Origin: Metellina segmentata
Taxonomy: Eukaryota; Arthropoda; Arachnida; Araneae; Tetragnathidae
Assembly: GCA_947359465.1 (NCBI GenBank)
Contig: OX375878.1
Coordinates: 80,579,627-80,643,626, forward strand
DNA: 64,000 nt
Reading direction: 5' to 3'
The notes beneath the pieces are model-generated. The model did not search any database. It saw only the letters and a list, made by a program, of their open reading frames with translations, and was not told the origin of the DNA. Made by a program: the position numbers and the translations under genes. Positions 11,188-22,374 of the stretch are shown piece by piece. Numbering within the stretch: position 1 is the first letter of the stretch; every line of letters starts with the position of its first letter.

Positions 11188-12347
11188 ACCTCGTAAAATA
11201 TGTAGTGACCTCAAATGTACTCAGGTTAGTGTGCAAGTTTGTAGAGTGGGTTTCCAGCTCCGGTGTTGCCTCGTTATCTTACCGTGGTTCAAAATTACGT
11301 GTTGTTCCCTCGTCATCTTACCGTATTTCAAAATTACGTGCTGTTCCCTCGTCATCTTACCGTGGTTCAAAATTACGTGATATTGTCCTCGGTTCTTTCC
11401 CTTGGGGACTGATCCCGGACCGTCGTCAATAGCCCAACAGACATATGTATCGAACAGCTAGTTATGTTGCTCTATTACGACGTTAAATAAAATACCTACT
11501 TTATTGGTCACGTTACGCAGTGTGACCTCGTCATCTGACCGTGGTTCAAAACGTACTAGGTGTCCTCGATTCTTCCCCTTCGTGTTTGATCCCCCGGAAC
11601 ATCTCCAATTGCCCTTGTGTTGCACCCAGTTCGATATTAATTAAAATATATCCTTACCTACCTACCTTATTGGATATGTAGGTATTTAATTAGAGTCGTA
11701 CTGGAACAACACGTTGAGCTATTGGTTGCGGTTCGGGATCAATACCCAAAGCAAAAATCCTAGGGCAATGCCTCGTAATTTGAATAATGGTCAATGCTGT
11801 ATTATATTGTATTCTAATGATTGCTGCACTGAAGCAGCCTAATGTGCTGTTGATGACGGTTTCGGATTCCATCTCAACGGGAAAGATCCGAGGACAACAG
11901 CACGTAATTTTTAACCTCGGTCAGATGACGAGGCAGCACTTGAGCTGGCACACCACTCTCCAAACGTCCATACCAGTGTGAGGATATTTGAGGCCACGAC
12001 GGATTTAACGTGCAACAGCTGCCTTTATGCACTACGGTCTTTTACTGGATTCGATCTCGCAACCCTCCATTTTGCTAATCTGATACTCCTCGAACCGGGC
12101 TACCGTGGCCCTGAACCACGGTCAGATGACGGCCCCAGCTTTGATCTCGTCATCTGACCATGGTTCAAAATTACGAGTCCACACCAACCCAACGTGAGGA
12201 CTTTCAGCCACGACAGATTTAAGGTGCACCAGCCGCCTCTACACCATACGCTTACAAACATCCATGCCGGGACCCGTATTCGAACCAGAAACCTTCCGAT
12301 CTAGAGGCTAACACCTTAACCACTATGCCGACCAACCGGTATTTCGA
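11188..12347. repeat. Decayed SINE pile-up in both orientations
   Basis: At least five diverged SINE-A fragments. Plus-strand pieces lie at about 11,205-11,495 (with an internal triplication of a ~40-bp block) and 11,520-11,665. Minus-strand pieces lie at about 11,678-11,792, 11,811-12,113 and 12,117-12,347. The 12,113 head (GGGCCACGGTAGCCCGGTTC on the minus strand) is of a different type from the CGGTATAGTGG heads. Confidence 0.7.
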
Positions 12348-12379
12348 CTTGTTCACAGAACCGTATCTCCTTAACAAAC

Positions 12380-12745
12380 ATCGGATCTTTCCCTCAAGGG
12401 ACTGATCCCGGGCCGTCGTCAATAGCCCGTTGAATTACTCCTGTACGACGTTAATTAAAATACCTATCTACCTACTAATACACCCAAACCGGAACCAATA
12501 CCCGTTGTATTCCTCCAGTTTGACGTAAATTCAACTACCTACCGCTTAGGTATGTAGGTATTTAATCAACCTCCCACGTTTCGTCATCTGATCGTTGTTA
12601 AAAATTACGAGGTGTTGTCCTCGAAACTTTCCCTTAAGTGACTGATCCCGGATCGTCGTCAATAGCCCGTTGTGTTGCTCTAGTACGACGTTAACTAAAA
12701 AATTACCAAGTATTTACTTTAACCACTATACCGGTTGGTCGGTCA
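12380..12745 (+). repeat. SINE-A tail fragments
   Basis: Three partial plus-strand tails (about 12,380-12,475; 12,490-12,545; 12,586-12,710). A short minus-strand head fragment (ACCACTATACCGGTTGGTCGG) closes the cluster. Confidence 0.7.
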
Positions 12746-13270
12746 CTGACATATGTATCGTAATAGTAAGTAAGTAAATTTTATCGCGATTTTTTTTTTA
12801 GTTTGTGACGTAACAGGTCTTATGGTTTTGTTAATAAATACACTCTTCACTTTACCGTGCTCAGTATTCTCAAGTCTCCCTACGACGTGTCTGCTTGTAA
12901 GTAATTATAAATTCGTTATTTTATCAGTTAAAATTGTTGTGTCTTTGAATGATTTTATGGTCAACTATATATAGCTATCTTGGAAGCCTAAGTATAGACT
13001 ATGTTTTATTATTAAATTAGAAATTATAATTTTGTACATTATTAAATTGGTTTAAGGGATAGATTGGTGGCTAATTAAATCTACCTTCAGTTTTACTCCT
13101 GTATGGGTGATTCGTGCTTTATTCCTTCACCTTCTGATATTCAATCCGAGAGATCGTGAAATATGTCATGAAGCTGCGCCCACGAATTCGGTCTCGAGGG
13201 TTGATGGAAGCTGAGATCTATTGAGCGTCGTATTTGTTCGACATTAAGTTGGTTGTGACCTATTTCTCCA
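12746..13270 (+). repeat. Dispersed repeat, possibly LTR-retrotransposon 5' end (copy 1)
   Basis: Collinear with 34,560-35,350 over several hundred bases (AATAAATAC...CAGTATTCTCAAGTCTCC, GTCTGCTTGTAAGTAATT, later GATTCGTGCTTTATTCC and AAGTTGGTTGTGACCTATT). A GTGACGTAAC start, an AATAAATA box and an ATTGGTGGC motif further on are compatible with an old LTR plus leader. No coding part is attached and the class is unproven. Confidence 0.5.
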
Positions 13271-13320
13271 TGTGAATACCGATTCGGGCATACCCGGGTT
13301 TCTGTTTAATAAGTAATCAT

Positions 13321-14337
13321 TAGGGCAACTTTTTGCAACAAATGCAACTTTTTTTCACACCTTCTATGCTGCATGTAAAATACCAAAATCAAATTCCTCC
13401 TCTATAGGGTGTATTGTAAGTGAGTTATAACTGCAACATAAATGCAACCACCTACAACTTTATAAAATGCAGCCGACCAACCGGTATAGTGGTTAAGGTG
13501 TTAGCCTCTAGATAGGAAGGTTCCTGGTTCGAATCCGGGTCCGGGCATGGATGTTTGTAAACGTATGGTGTAGAGGCGGCTGGTGCACCTTAAATCTGTC
13601 GTGGCCGAAAGTCCTCACGTTGGGTTGGCGTGGAAGTTTGGAGAGTGGGGTGCCAGCTCAGGTGTTGCTTCGTCATCTGACCGTGGTTCAAAATTACGAG
13701 GTGTTGTCCTCGGATCTTTCCCTTAAGGGACTGATCCCGGACCGTCGTCAATAGCCCGTTGTGTTGCTCTAGTACGACGTTAACAAAAAAATTACCAAAT
13801 TACCAAATTATAAAATGCAGCTTAAAATAAATTAATATGAAATTATTTCATTTTTTTGCCTTCTGAACCAACCCTTCGATCGCGTGTGTCTGATCTTGCG
13901 AACGCCGAAGTTCATGGAAAGAAGGTGTTCGTCCTAACAGACGAAAGTGAAATAGATGGCAAGAAGTAACTTTAAACACATTGGTTGGCCCCTTGATAAT
14001 CCAGAGGAAACTTGCGTAATCGACTGCAGATTTTGCGAGGTTTCGATCATAAATATGTTGTTTCATTGTAGATGACGTTTTAAAATCTCTGAATGTTAAG
14101 CGAAAGGAATTTGCGCTTCTGCTATCCGATGCAGCACATTACATGACTACGCCTGACGCAATTTTTCAATGTTAAAGAAATTACTGTCCAAGGATCGACT
14201 ATTCAACGTTCTTCTGTATTTAAGAATGTATCGTAATACTGTTGTACGCGACTGAAATTTCTATTCCATAAATGCATCTTTAGGGAATGATAAATGCAAC
14301 TTTTCCCATTTTTAATGACACAAAAAAAGTTGCCCTA
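13321..14337. mobile_element. hAT-type MITE carrying a SINE
   Basis: Ends are TAGGGCAACTTTTTG and its inverse ...AAAAGTTGCCCTA. The flanks are an 8-bp near-repeat, GTAATCAT on the left and GTAATCAA on the right, the duplication length of hAT elements. No transposase is present; the longest internal frame is about 70 codons. A SINE-A lies inside. Confidence 0.75.
13473..13807 (+). mobile_element. SINE-A, intact reference copy with 13-bp target duplication
   Basis: This 335-bp copy defines the family limits. It starts CCGACCAACCGGTATAGTGG, has box B GGTTCGAATCC about 45 bp later, and ends in an ATTACCAAATTACCAAA tail. The direct repeats TTATAAAATGCAG (13460-13472 and 13808-13820) bound it exactly. 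The TATAGTGGTTA signature suggests an origin from a tRNA of the Asp/Glu/His sequence type. Transcription would be by RNA polymerase III from the internal boxes, and mobilisation by a LINE partner. Confidence 0.95.
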
Positions 14338-15206
14338 GTAATCAATTTGAAGTGATGCTATTCTTATGGTAGGTAATTTCGTGAGCTGTTCGTCTTAAAT
14401 CTCATAACCCACCTCTATGATAATTGTTATGTTTGGTATTTAACATGACTTAAATGCTAAAACTTCCGACTTGGATTAATATTATCTCATTGAGGTAGTG
14501 TCTTTCATTCCTCTAGATAAGCGGTGAAAAGATTGGAGTGCTTTCATATAAGACCAGACTAATCCAATTATGGAAATTGGTAGTCATATCCCCGGGAGCC
14601 GAAAGTGCTTAAAACTGCTACGTACGTCGCAGAACAAAGTCTTTGCAGAATAATTTTTCTTTAATTTCGTCAAAATTTTAAACGATTTTTTTTTTCAATC
14701 ATTTATGATTATGTTCTGCAGTGCAAAGCGCACTCCTTGCCCCACCTTTTCTTTTCTAGCTACGGAACAACTTCCCTACACAGCCCAAATTACCACAAAC
14801 ACTTAATGAGTAACTCGTCTTCTATGTCAATGACAAGATATTTAACTTCAAAAGCTATCGACAGAATTGAAAATTCTGAAAGTATGCCTTGGTTTTAAGT
14901 AAAACGTCAATTAATTTACTTTATTATAAATATGCAATACATATTTAGCCAATAGTTGTGTTTTATTTTTTTTTTTATTTAACTGCAGTTTTCAAAATTC
15001 GGACAAAATGTCTGCAGAACAATTGCAATTGCTTGGAGTTGTGTTGCAGAACACTAAATATAATTCTGCACCTTGGGCTATATCCACCATCCAACGAAGA
15101 AAGCAGTATTATGTCGTAAAAAAAAACTATTCCCCTAGGAGTGCATTACTTAAAGTAAACATGGGCTTAAAATAAATCCCGAAATACCTTGGTGGTCTAT
15201 ACTTTC
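14338..15206. other. Non-coding stretch, partly duplicated at 55.1 kb
   Basis: About 180 bp at its start (GTGAGCTGTTCGTCTTAAAT ... TAAATGCTAAAACTTCCGAC) matches 55,150-55,330. The rest shows no recognisable feature. Confidence 0.55.
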
Positions 15207-15335
15207 TGCCTCGTCATCTGACCGTGGTTCAAAATTACGAGGCGTTGTCCTTGGATCTACTCCTTAGTCATTGATCCGTGACCATCACCAATAGCCCGTT
15301 GTGTTGCTCCAGTGCGACTATAATTCATCGCCTAC
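15207..15335 (+). repeat. SINE-A 3' fragment
   Basis: TCGTCATCTGACCGTGGTTC, AAAATTACGAGGCGTTGTCC and a GTGTTGCTCCAGTGCGAC tail. The head is missing. Confidence 0.75.
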
Positions 15336-16059
15336 ATTCCTCAATCCAAGGATGGCTAAAGTGAGTTTGTTCGCTGTTCTAGCAACCCGAGAGTTGTAGG
15401 CGGCGCATGTTCAATTTTCCCCTTGGGTGTTCTCTTCTATGTCTGTAAAGACTTCCTTGTGTCTGCATGTCATTGCTTGGTTGTTTATCAAGTGCTTGGC
15501 TCTTTCGGGTGATTAGCACCTATACCATGAAACCTAAATCCACGCCCTTTCAGGGTTCGTCATTTTTCTCCAAACTGCGTCGCATGCATATCTATGTATT
15601 TTGACTATGTGTTCAGTCTCTGTCTAGGCACTATATATCAATGTGAACGATCAACCAATGAGAATTTAGTTCGAGTCATAATGGTTAGTAAAAATCGATA
15701 GAAGGAAACGGAAACTGACTACGCGTAATGTCGAAGCCTTTTGTTTAGAAAAGACGTTTTTATGATGACAACTAAGATTGATAAACGAACTGTATCCAAT
15801 ATAGTCTTTAACTTAATATACACCTAAGCAAGAAAAATGACGGTCAACTACGGACAGAAATCATGCCAATACTACATATAACACAAGTAAATAATACGTA
15901 AGGATTTGGATCAACCAGGAGAATTTGTCTAAATGATAAGCGTATTTGGACGCACCGAATTCTGCTCAGAATTGATTTCGATTTGTGGCTAATAAATAAG
16001 ACTGACTAATTTGCAGCATGATTTCTTTTTTAAATAAAAGGTTTTGAAATTACGAGTCG
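15336..16059. other. No recognisable feature
   Basis: Upstream of the host gene's first visible coding exon. No promoter can be assigned with confidence. A 5' non-coding exon is expected in or upstream of this interval because the coding exon begins with a splice acceptor. Confidence 0.4.
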
Positions 16060-16225
16060 TCAGTTTCTGCTTCCTTCTCTCGTCTTCACGATGGCGTGAA
16101 AATTTAGAGGGTGGGGTGCCAGCTCGGGGATCTGGTCGTGGTGTCCTCGATGTTTCCCTTCGGTACACATCCCGGACAGCCAATGGCTCGTTGTGTTGCT
16201 CCAGTGCGATGTCTACCTATATTCT
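16060..16225 (+). repeat. SINE-A fragment abutting the exon 1 splice acceptor
   Basis: Diverged SINE body and tail (GGGTGGGGTGCCAGCTCG, ATCCCGGACAGCCAATGGCT, GTGTTGCTCCAGTGCGATGT) ending about 20 bp before the polypyrimidine tract of the coding exon. The paralogous locus at 56.3 kb has the same SINE at the same place, so it predates that duplication. Confidence 0.75.
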
Positions 16226-16269
16226 GCAGTTATTTTTTTTGTTTCAGGTTCTCTTTGTAACATTTTGCC

Positions 16270-16525
16270 ATGGCATCTAAAGGATATGAGAAGTGTCAAG
16301 AGGGTACTTCTAGGCGGTTTAGGCAAAATGCAGTCCTTACTTACCTGAAAACCTACAAGAGTTACCTAAAGGGGACCGATAAATACTGCGAGAAGATTCT
16401 TAAGAAACTCGCAAAGCACCCGAGTTCTCCACCACCCGTTTCACCCGGTTCACCCGATTCATTCATCAGTGAACTGAAGGAGGAGGATATCAGTGTTGCC
16501 GGTGACAGAGTTTTAGATGGGTGGA
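16270..16525 (+). CDS. Exon 1 of uncharacterised gene (start codon exon)
   Basis: The exon begins after acceptor TTTTTGTTTCAG (first exon base 16,248), with a 22-base leader before the ATG. It encodes 85 residues: a basic, helix-prone segment (YLKTYKSYLKGTDKYCEKIL) followed by a Pro/Ser stretch (HPSSPPPVSPGSP) and an acidic stretch ending DRVLDGW. The donor is TGGA|GTAAGT, and its final A plus GT of the next exon restores a Ser codon. A divergent copy at 56,377-56,611 keeps ATG, frame, length class, acceptor and donor, which supports real coding function. The first in-frame ATG was chosen because the paralog shares it and a stop precedes shortly upstream. Confidence 0.8.
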
Positions 16526-16595
16526 GTAAGTCATTCCTTGCAGGTTCTTTCAATCTCTATGGGAGCCACGGTATCCCGTATATAAAATTAAAGGA

Positions 16596-16735
16596 TTAGC
16601 AGCCTGTGGGATGCGAGTCCGAATCCAACAAAAAAACAGTATACAAAGGGGTTGGTGCACGTTAAATCTCGTGGACCGTCATCAATAGCTCTTTGTGTTG
16701 CTCCAGTAAGGCGTTAATTAAAATGCCTACCTCCC
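16596..16735 (+). repeat. Partial SINE-A in intron 1
   Basis: A box B-like GCGAGTCCGAATCCAAC, GGGTTGGTGCACGTTAAATC and a tail GTGTTGCTCCAGTAAGGCG. The same kind of fragment follows the paralogous exon at 56.69 kb. Confidence 0.7.
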
Positions 16736-16854
16736 TTTCGCTTCAGTGAACCCGATCTTATGTCACTCTGGTTCTATTGGATTCAAATTAACCCGGATCG
16801 AGTTGATCCTAATCGTTCTTTGAAAAGTGTGGAACATTAAATATTGTCAGTAAT

Positions 16855-16965
16855 TGGCTATTTTAATTAGCGTAGTGCTAGAGCAACACGACGATCTATT
16901 CACAACGGTTCGGGATCAACCCACTTAGGGAAAGATCGGATGACCTAATTTTGAACCACTAAATA
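16855..16965 (-). repeat. Partial SINE-A in intron 1, reverse
   Basis: TTAGCGTAGTGCTAGAGCAA, ACGGTTCGGGATCAACCCAC and TAATTTTGAACCAC. It has a counterpart in the duplicate at about 61,175-61,290. Confidence 0.75.
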
Positions 16966-17417
16966 TTATCGGAGAATCCTCTAAAAATTTAAAGTAATCA
17001 AAATCCACTATTTCGTATTTAAATATGTGTTTTGATTAAAAATATGAAGTTGCTGAAGCACCTAGCTATCGGGTGCCACTGTCAAATAACTATAATACCT
17101 GACGAAACCGATATTTAAGTTGTGACGGCCTTTTAATTCTTAATTTTTTTTTTATCGCTAACGGAGTACATCTAGAATATCGTGCTTATTTAAACAATTC
17201 CTTGCCTCCCGGTAACTACAGAAAATGCAAGACGGAGCAAGAACACAAGCGTCCTTCATGTTTATGTTAAATTGTAGTCTCCAACTTGCACAGTGAACAG
17301 TTTCTTAAGGCACAACACCAACTTTTGTTTGACCTCGGTCGTTTTTATTTCATGGCCAAAAAATGTGACTGTGTCTCTTTCTGTGGAAAATGTTTCATTC
17401 CTACCCTAATTTTTTAG

Positions 17418-17666
17418 GTGGCGTTAAAATTGAAGATGAACACGTGGAAAGTCACCTTAAAGATTTCGGAAACGATTTTGAAAAGGGCAGTTTGGATGAA
17501 GAGAATCTGCTTGGGGAGGCTGCATCCAAGAAGCCGAGTCGGCTGAAACGCTTTTTCACGATTATGCACCTACGATCTCGCAAACCGAAAGAAGATGAAG
17601 CGGATAATAGGAAGACCTTTGTTAGCCGCTTGTCCCATTTTGTGCGCAAGGAATACGAAATCTTTA
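17418..17666 (+). CDS. Exon 2 of uncharacterised gene
   Basis: Acceptor CCTAATTTTTTAG; donor TTTA|GTACGT. It contributes 83 residues including a charged segment (IEDEHVESHLKDFGNDFEKG) and a strongly basic stretch (KKPSRLKRFFTIMHLRSRKP) that could bind nucleic acid, phosphates or membrane, or act as a nuclear localisation signal. Both ends are phase 1. The donor lies only 54 bp before a Tc1 transposon. The joined codon with exon 3 is Lys. Confidence 0.75.
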
Positions 17667-17720
17667 GTACGTTCTTTGATTTTTGTATTTCAATTTATGG
17701 AATTTATGTTGATGCAAATA

Positions 17721-19104
17721 CACTCTATAACAAAAAAATCGACGCACCCAGAAGGAATTATCCGATTGCTTTGAAATTTCGTTTGTAAAATTGTTTTGCC
17801 CAAATGATTAAAATTTGGTGTCCAATGAATGAATAATGCGTTCTCCAGCGCATCGGAACTGCGCATCCAGCAGATGTATATAAGGAGTGGTGCTTGTTCA
17901 AAATTTCTGCTGCATTGCGATTTAGGGTACCATTCAACGACTGAAAAAAATGCCTCGCCGCAGGATTCCAGCTCATTACGGGCAACTTTCAGAGTTTGAA
18001 ATAGGTCGTATCATTGGATTGAAAGAGGCAGGTTAGGCAAATAGGAGAATCGCTCGTCATGCGAGTCGGAACGATGCGGCGTTTAGAAGATGAGATGCTG
18101 GCAAGAGTGGGTGGACAATGGCAGATTTCAGCGTCATGATGGTAGCTGTCGACGTAAGGCCACAACAGATCGCGAGGACAGAGTGGTTGTAAGATCAGCT
18201 GTCACAGCGCCTGATTCAACGGTATCAACCATCAGTCGTGCGACCCACACGAGTGTCCATCTTGACCATTCACAGACGGCTGAGAGAGCGAAATCTAAAC
18301 TCGTACCTACCGTTACGACACCAACCACTGACACTGTCGAGCCAGATTACAGTGGTGCTTGGCTCGATCAGGCTAGAATGATGCTGACTGGGGACGTATA
18401 GTCTTTAGCGACTAATCCCGCTTCCAACTGTGTCCTGACGATCATCGAAGAAGTGTCTGAAAACGCCCAGGGCAGCGTGCCGATCCTGCTTTCACTATTG
18501 CACGCCACACGGGCCCTCAACAAGGAGTTATGGTCTCGGATGCCATTTTTCCCTTGATAGCCAGACCCCTTTGGTCGTCATTATAGGAACACTTACTGCA
18601 CAGCGGTACGTTGACGACATTCTGAGACCTGTTTTGCTACCGTTCCTTTCGCAGTATCCTAAGCTTATTTTTCAGCAAGACGATGCCAGACCACATACGG
18701 CACGTGTTGCTATGAACTGCCTTCAAATTTGTCAAACACTTCCTTTGCCTGCCAGATCACTAGATCTCTCTCCCATCGAGCATGTCTGGGATATGATGGG
18801 AAGGCGACTGCATCCGGTAGGAAATGTTGATGAGGTAGTCAGACTATTGGAGCGAATTTGGTAAGAAATACCGCAAGAGACCATCCGGGAGCTTTATCGG
18901 TCTATGTCACGCCGTGTGGCAGCTTGCATCTAGGCTAGAGGCGGGTCAACACCTTATTGAGCTCGTTACTGTAACTCTGAAATAAATCATTCAATTGTTC
19001 TGAAATTTAAATTTTCTATTTTGTACATAATTTTCCTATCCACCAATATTTGTCTCCATCGGACAACTCCTTCTTGGTGCGTCGATTTTTTTTGTTATAG
19101 AGTG
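17721..19104 (+). mobile_element. Tc1-like transposon in intron 2
   Basis: Terminal repeats start CACTCTATAACAAAAAAATC and continue GACGCACC(C/A)AGAAGGA. They are inverted at the two ends and flanked by TA (17,719-17,720 and 19,105-19,106). Size is 1,384 bp, usual for Tc1 elements. The transposase inside is broken. It lies in sense orientation with the gene, just inside the intron. Confidence 0.92.
17950..18933 (+). pseudogene. Tc1-type transposase, several stops and frameshifts
   Basis: Starts MPRRRIPAHYGQLSEFEIGR, the paired-like HTH region of Tc1 proteins, then meets a TAG within 30 codons. The C-terminal half is readable: IFQQDDARPHTA carries the second catalytic Asp and LDLSPIEHVWDMMG the third acidic residue (Glu, DD34E type). 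The segment ends RSMSRRVAACI then stop. Frames change several times between, so no active protein is possible. Confidence 0.88.
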
Positions 19105-19714
19105 TACTTACAGGTGGAAAAAAACTCCATGCATTTACATCCTTTAAGAACGGGATTTTCGAGAAGTGGAAAGTAATAGTTTTTACCGTAAACGTCGCTC
19201 TTAATGCCCTGATGCATTCTTAACATAGGTTCGTGACAAAGCTTAAAACAAAATGTCCGGTCAGAATGCGATTTTTTTTTTCTTTCCTTTACCTAGTATG
19301 TAAAATATTTCAAAATTAAAGTGCATTGTTACCCACAACACCCCTAACTGTAAATTCCAGCCAACGATTACGCAGTGATTAGTATATTCCTACTACTAAA
19401 GAAATAATAGCCTTTGTGCTTTTTCCGGCGAAACGTTAGTTCAACTACCCACTGCGAAAGGTCTGGCGTCAACTCCTAGTAGCCCGAACCCTTTCAATAT
19501 TTTTAAACTGCCTGTTAGCCCAGTGAGCGCTCTGGTACACGGTATCCATTTTAAACCGTAGGTTCGTTTCTAATCAACCCTAGTGTTGCAAAAAAAATCG
19601 CAGTCAACCCAAATACAGTATTATTTTAGACATATATGGCGTCCACATATATGGGGCACAAATATTGCATATAAGATGAAGGGATCAGTTAAATATGTAG
19701 CATAACTTTACCCG

Positions 19715-20100
19715 ACGCTATGATATACGACCGATATCGTTATGTATGGGAAATTCCATCCAACTATCGCCTTACTCGAAGGGGCTATAGAATCCTTTTC
19801 TCTTGGATACCAATTCAAGCTGGGATTACCGGCAATGAATGCTGTAAATTTACTGAGTCTTTGTGTACCATACAAAGATCTCGGACAAAATGTCGGACGT
19901 CATTTGGAATGATTGGAGGAATGGCTTTCTTTGTGTTCTCGTCGTCTAGACGTAATTTTAGTTAGGCTCCTTATCGGACAATCGAGAATTACTCGTCAGT
20001 ACTTGCTGGAAGGGAAAATCCTCCTTTGTGCCATCACTGCAACGCAGCTGTTACACTATAGCATTTCCTAACTTCATGTCCTCGTGTTATAGTATTTTTC
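19715..20100 (+). pseudogene. Non-LTR retrotransposon RNase H fragment (Jockey-type)
   Basis: SWIPIQAGITGNE matches the W(V/I)PxHxGIxGNE signature of the RNase H domain at the end of Jockey-like ORF2 proteins. A further stretch (IGQSRITRQYLL, then CHHCNAAVTL and FLTSCPR across frame changes) matches the zinc-knuckle-like tail that follows it. It is 5'-truncated and multiply disabled, and lies in intron 2 of the host gene. A fragment of an ORF2 RT from a similar element is embedded in the hAT-like element at 37.9 kb. Confidence 0.7.
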
Positions 20101-20604
20101 ATTCAGTTTTTTTAAGACTTCCTCATCTAGTTTGTCCGCCTTGCTGGGTAATCCTCCACACTCCCAGTTTTTTTATGATGTTCTAAAATTTTAAAATATT
20201 TATAGTTATCATCTTCATATGCCAAATGCCTATCGCTTCATCGGAACTTTATATTATGATCTTGAGGAGGATAATTCTACACATTTTTAATTCAAGAATA
20301 CTGTCAAGCTCCCCTCGTACTTTAAATTTACTTTTATTCATCTGGATAAATTCCTGAATATTTTATTGATTTTACTGGGACAAATTTCGCCTTGTGTCTA
20401 AAGCAGATTGTCTACTATTGGACCTTGAGCCATGAAACCCAAACCAACCTTCTCCGACTCGTATGAACTATAAATTAAGGTACGAAATGTGCAATACAAA
20501 TTATTTCGGGAAACAGTCGCGCCTACGAAATGGGTATCCTCGAATTCGTGCCACTGAAGGAAGTAAGAGAGTTGTAATATTAATTTTTTTTTCTGCACTT
20601 TCAG

Positions 20605-20742
20605 AATCCAAGCTGGGGGTCCGCAATCCCCAATCTTTCGTTCCCAGGCACAACACCCCTGTTCTGGACGATCCCAAAGCCACCAAAATCGAGGGCTTGA
20701 TCCAGGACGTGCATATTACGCAAATCGGTATTAGAATTTTGG
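20605..20742 (+). CDS. Exon 3 of uncharacterised gene
   Basis: Acceptor TTCTGCACTTTCAG; donor TTGG|GTAAGT. Forty-six residues including GVRNPQSFVPRHNTPVLDD and IEGLIQDVHITQIGIRIL. The alternating hydrophobic pattern suggests beta strands. It faintly recalls lipid-binding arthropod proteins of the JHBP/group-7 allergen type, but I would not assign it on that. It is symmetrical phase 1-1. Confidence 0.72.
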
Positions 20743-20783
20743 GTAAGTCGGTTCTTTGCTTAATAATTCCTTTTAAACCTCGG

Positions 20784-21285
20784 GCCGCAGTAGCCCGGTT
20801 GGAAAAGTAACTGATTCAACGAAAGACGGTCGTATACAAAGAACAGTGCACGTCAAATCTGTCGTTGTCTCGAATATCCTCGCTTTGGTGTGGAAGTTTG
20901 GATAGTGCATTGCCAGTTCGAGTGCTGTCTGGTTTGTTCTGACCGTATCTCAAATTTGCATGGTGTTATCCTCGGATCTTTGGGAATTGAACCCGGACCG
21001 TGTCTCAAATATACCGTTGAGTTGCTCCAGTGCGACGTTAATTAAAACACCTGCCTTTAAACTCTCCAGGTGACGGGACGTGGTAACCCGGTTGGAAGTG
21101 TAACTGATTAACGGGGTTGCAAAAGAGACGGCTGGAGTGTAAATGCCAGCTTGGGTGTGACCTCGTCATCTAGCCGTGGTTCAGTTGCGTATTTTCCTGA
21201 TTTTTTTTTTGCCTTGGAGACGGGTACAGGATTGTCGCCAATAGCCCATTGTGTTTCTCCAGTGCTACATCAATTACAATTACTA
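20784..21285 (+). repeat. Two old SINEs with an alternative head
   Basis: Both units (about 20,784-21,052 and 21,060-21,285) share the SINE-A central and tail domains, but their heads read G(G/A)...GTA(G/A)CCCGGTTGGAA, not CGGTATAGTGGTTAAGG. They lie in intron 3, right after its donor. Confidence 0.7.
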
Positions 21286-22209
21286 CCATCCTGGTGGTTC
21301 ATCATCGAAAACATCTTGTAGTAGCCAGCCTGATGCACAAACCTGTTCCAAACTCGTCAGTTTTAGGCAGGGAACATTTGTTTTTCCCGCTTGAATCTCT
21401 TTTCCCCTAGTAACAATGGGGCAGTTTTGTTTCGACGAATTATCTCGTTGGAACCACTTGGAAGAATTTGACAATCTTAAACACTTGCAACCACTTGAAC
21501 GAATATGGTATAAGGGGCAACTTAACCTTTTAGACTACGGCCGGTACATCAATTGTACCTTGAAATTTATAAGAAACTCGCCAAGAAAGAGGCGCGCCTG
21601 TTGTATCTACCCGTAGTTAATAGGTAAGTCACTTCGGAACGATTTTGCATCCCGCCGCATAAGAAATTGTGAAGTTTCTAGTTTTATTCTAAAAACTAGA
21701 TGAATGACCCTCCGGCGTTACTCGGGTTTCAAATATGACCGAGACATTTCCCTAACACTCTAATAAACAAACCTTGTAGAACGCGTTTGCATGTCCAATT
21801 ATTGCATTAAAAAATACTTTTTAAATTGGGGCTTCGAGACTTTATTTTAGGACTACCTGTGTGCCTATTTCCATGGCTACAAATTGGCCCGAAGGCGGGA
21901 AAGAAGTAACCTTTTTTTCCGCAGTGTTCTAAAGTATAAGGGTACCTAATGTGGTGTATATTTGTAGATAATATATATATACAGACATATAAATTATATA
22001 TTTAAACTTGAGAAATCAAACTAAATCAATCTGTTAAATTTATGAAGATTAACTTAATTTCTCCTTAAAATTTGAGGTCGTAAATACCAGGTTTTTAAAA
22101 ATTGGCTTGTATTGTTTCGCGGATTTTGGTCAATGTTCTTGCACTTCCACTAATCTTTATTGATGTGTTAATCTAAAATTGATACACCTGCTACTTTCTT
22201 AAATTTCAG
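21286..22209. other. Intron 3 remainder
   Basis: AT-rich sequence with a (TA)n run near 21,970. No additional phase-1 exon with credible splice sites was found. Confidence 0.4.
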
Positions 22210-22374
22210 AAAATAAAATATTCGTTTTTCGTATGGAGTTTCTGCACTTATGCACTGACCTAAAGCTAAAGCCCAGTGACTTGATGGATGAGACTGTATC
22301 TGCGGACATTTTCAATAGGATGCAAGATCTATTGCGATATAAATTGAGCATCGACATTATGATTACCACGCTGG
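22210..22374 (+). CDS. Exon 4 of uncharacterised gene
   Basis: Acceptor CTTAAATTTCAG; donor CTGG|GTAAGT. Fifty-five residues read openly: IFVFRMEFLHLCTDLKLKP, MDETVSADIFNRMQDLL and LSIDIMITTL. Both ends are phase 1. The shape (a strand-like start, an acidic loop, then a helix) shows no known catalytic motif. Confidence 0.72.

Noticed and set aside
20605..22374. Assignment of exons 3-4 to the JHBP/group-7 allergen lipid-binding fold
   Set aside because: Only a loose hydrophobic pattern is visible and no diagnostic residues; would need a profile search.
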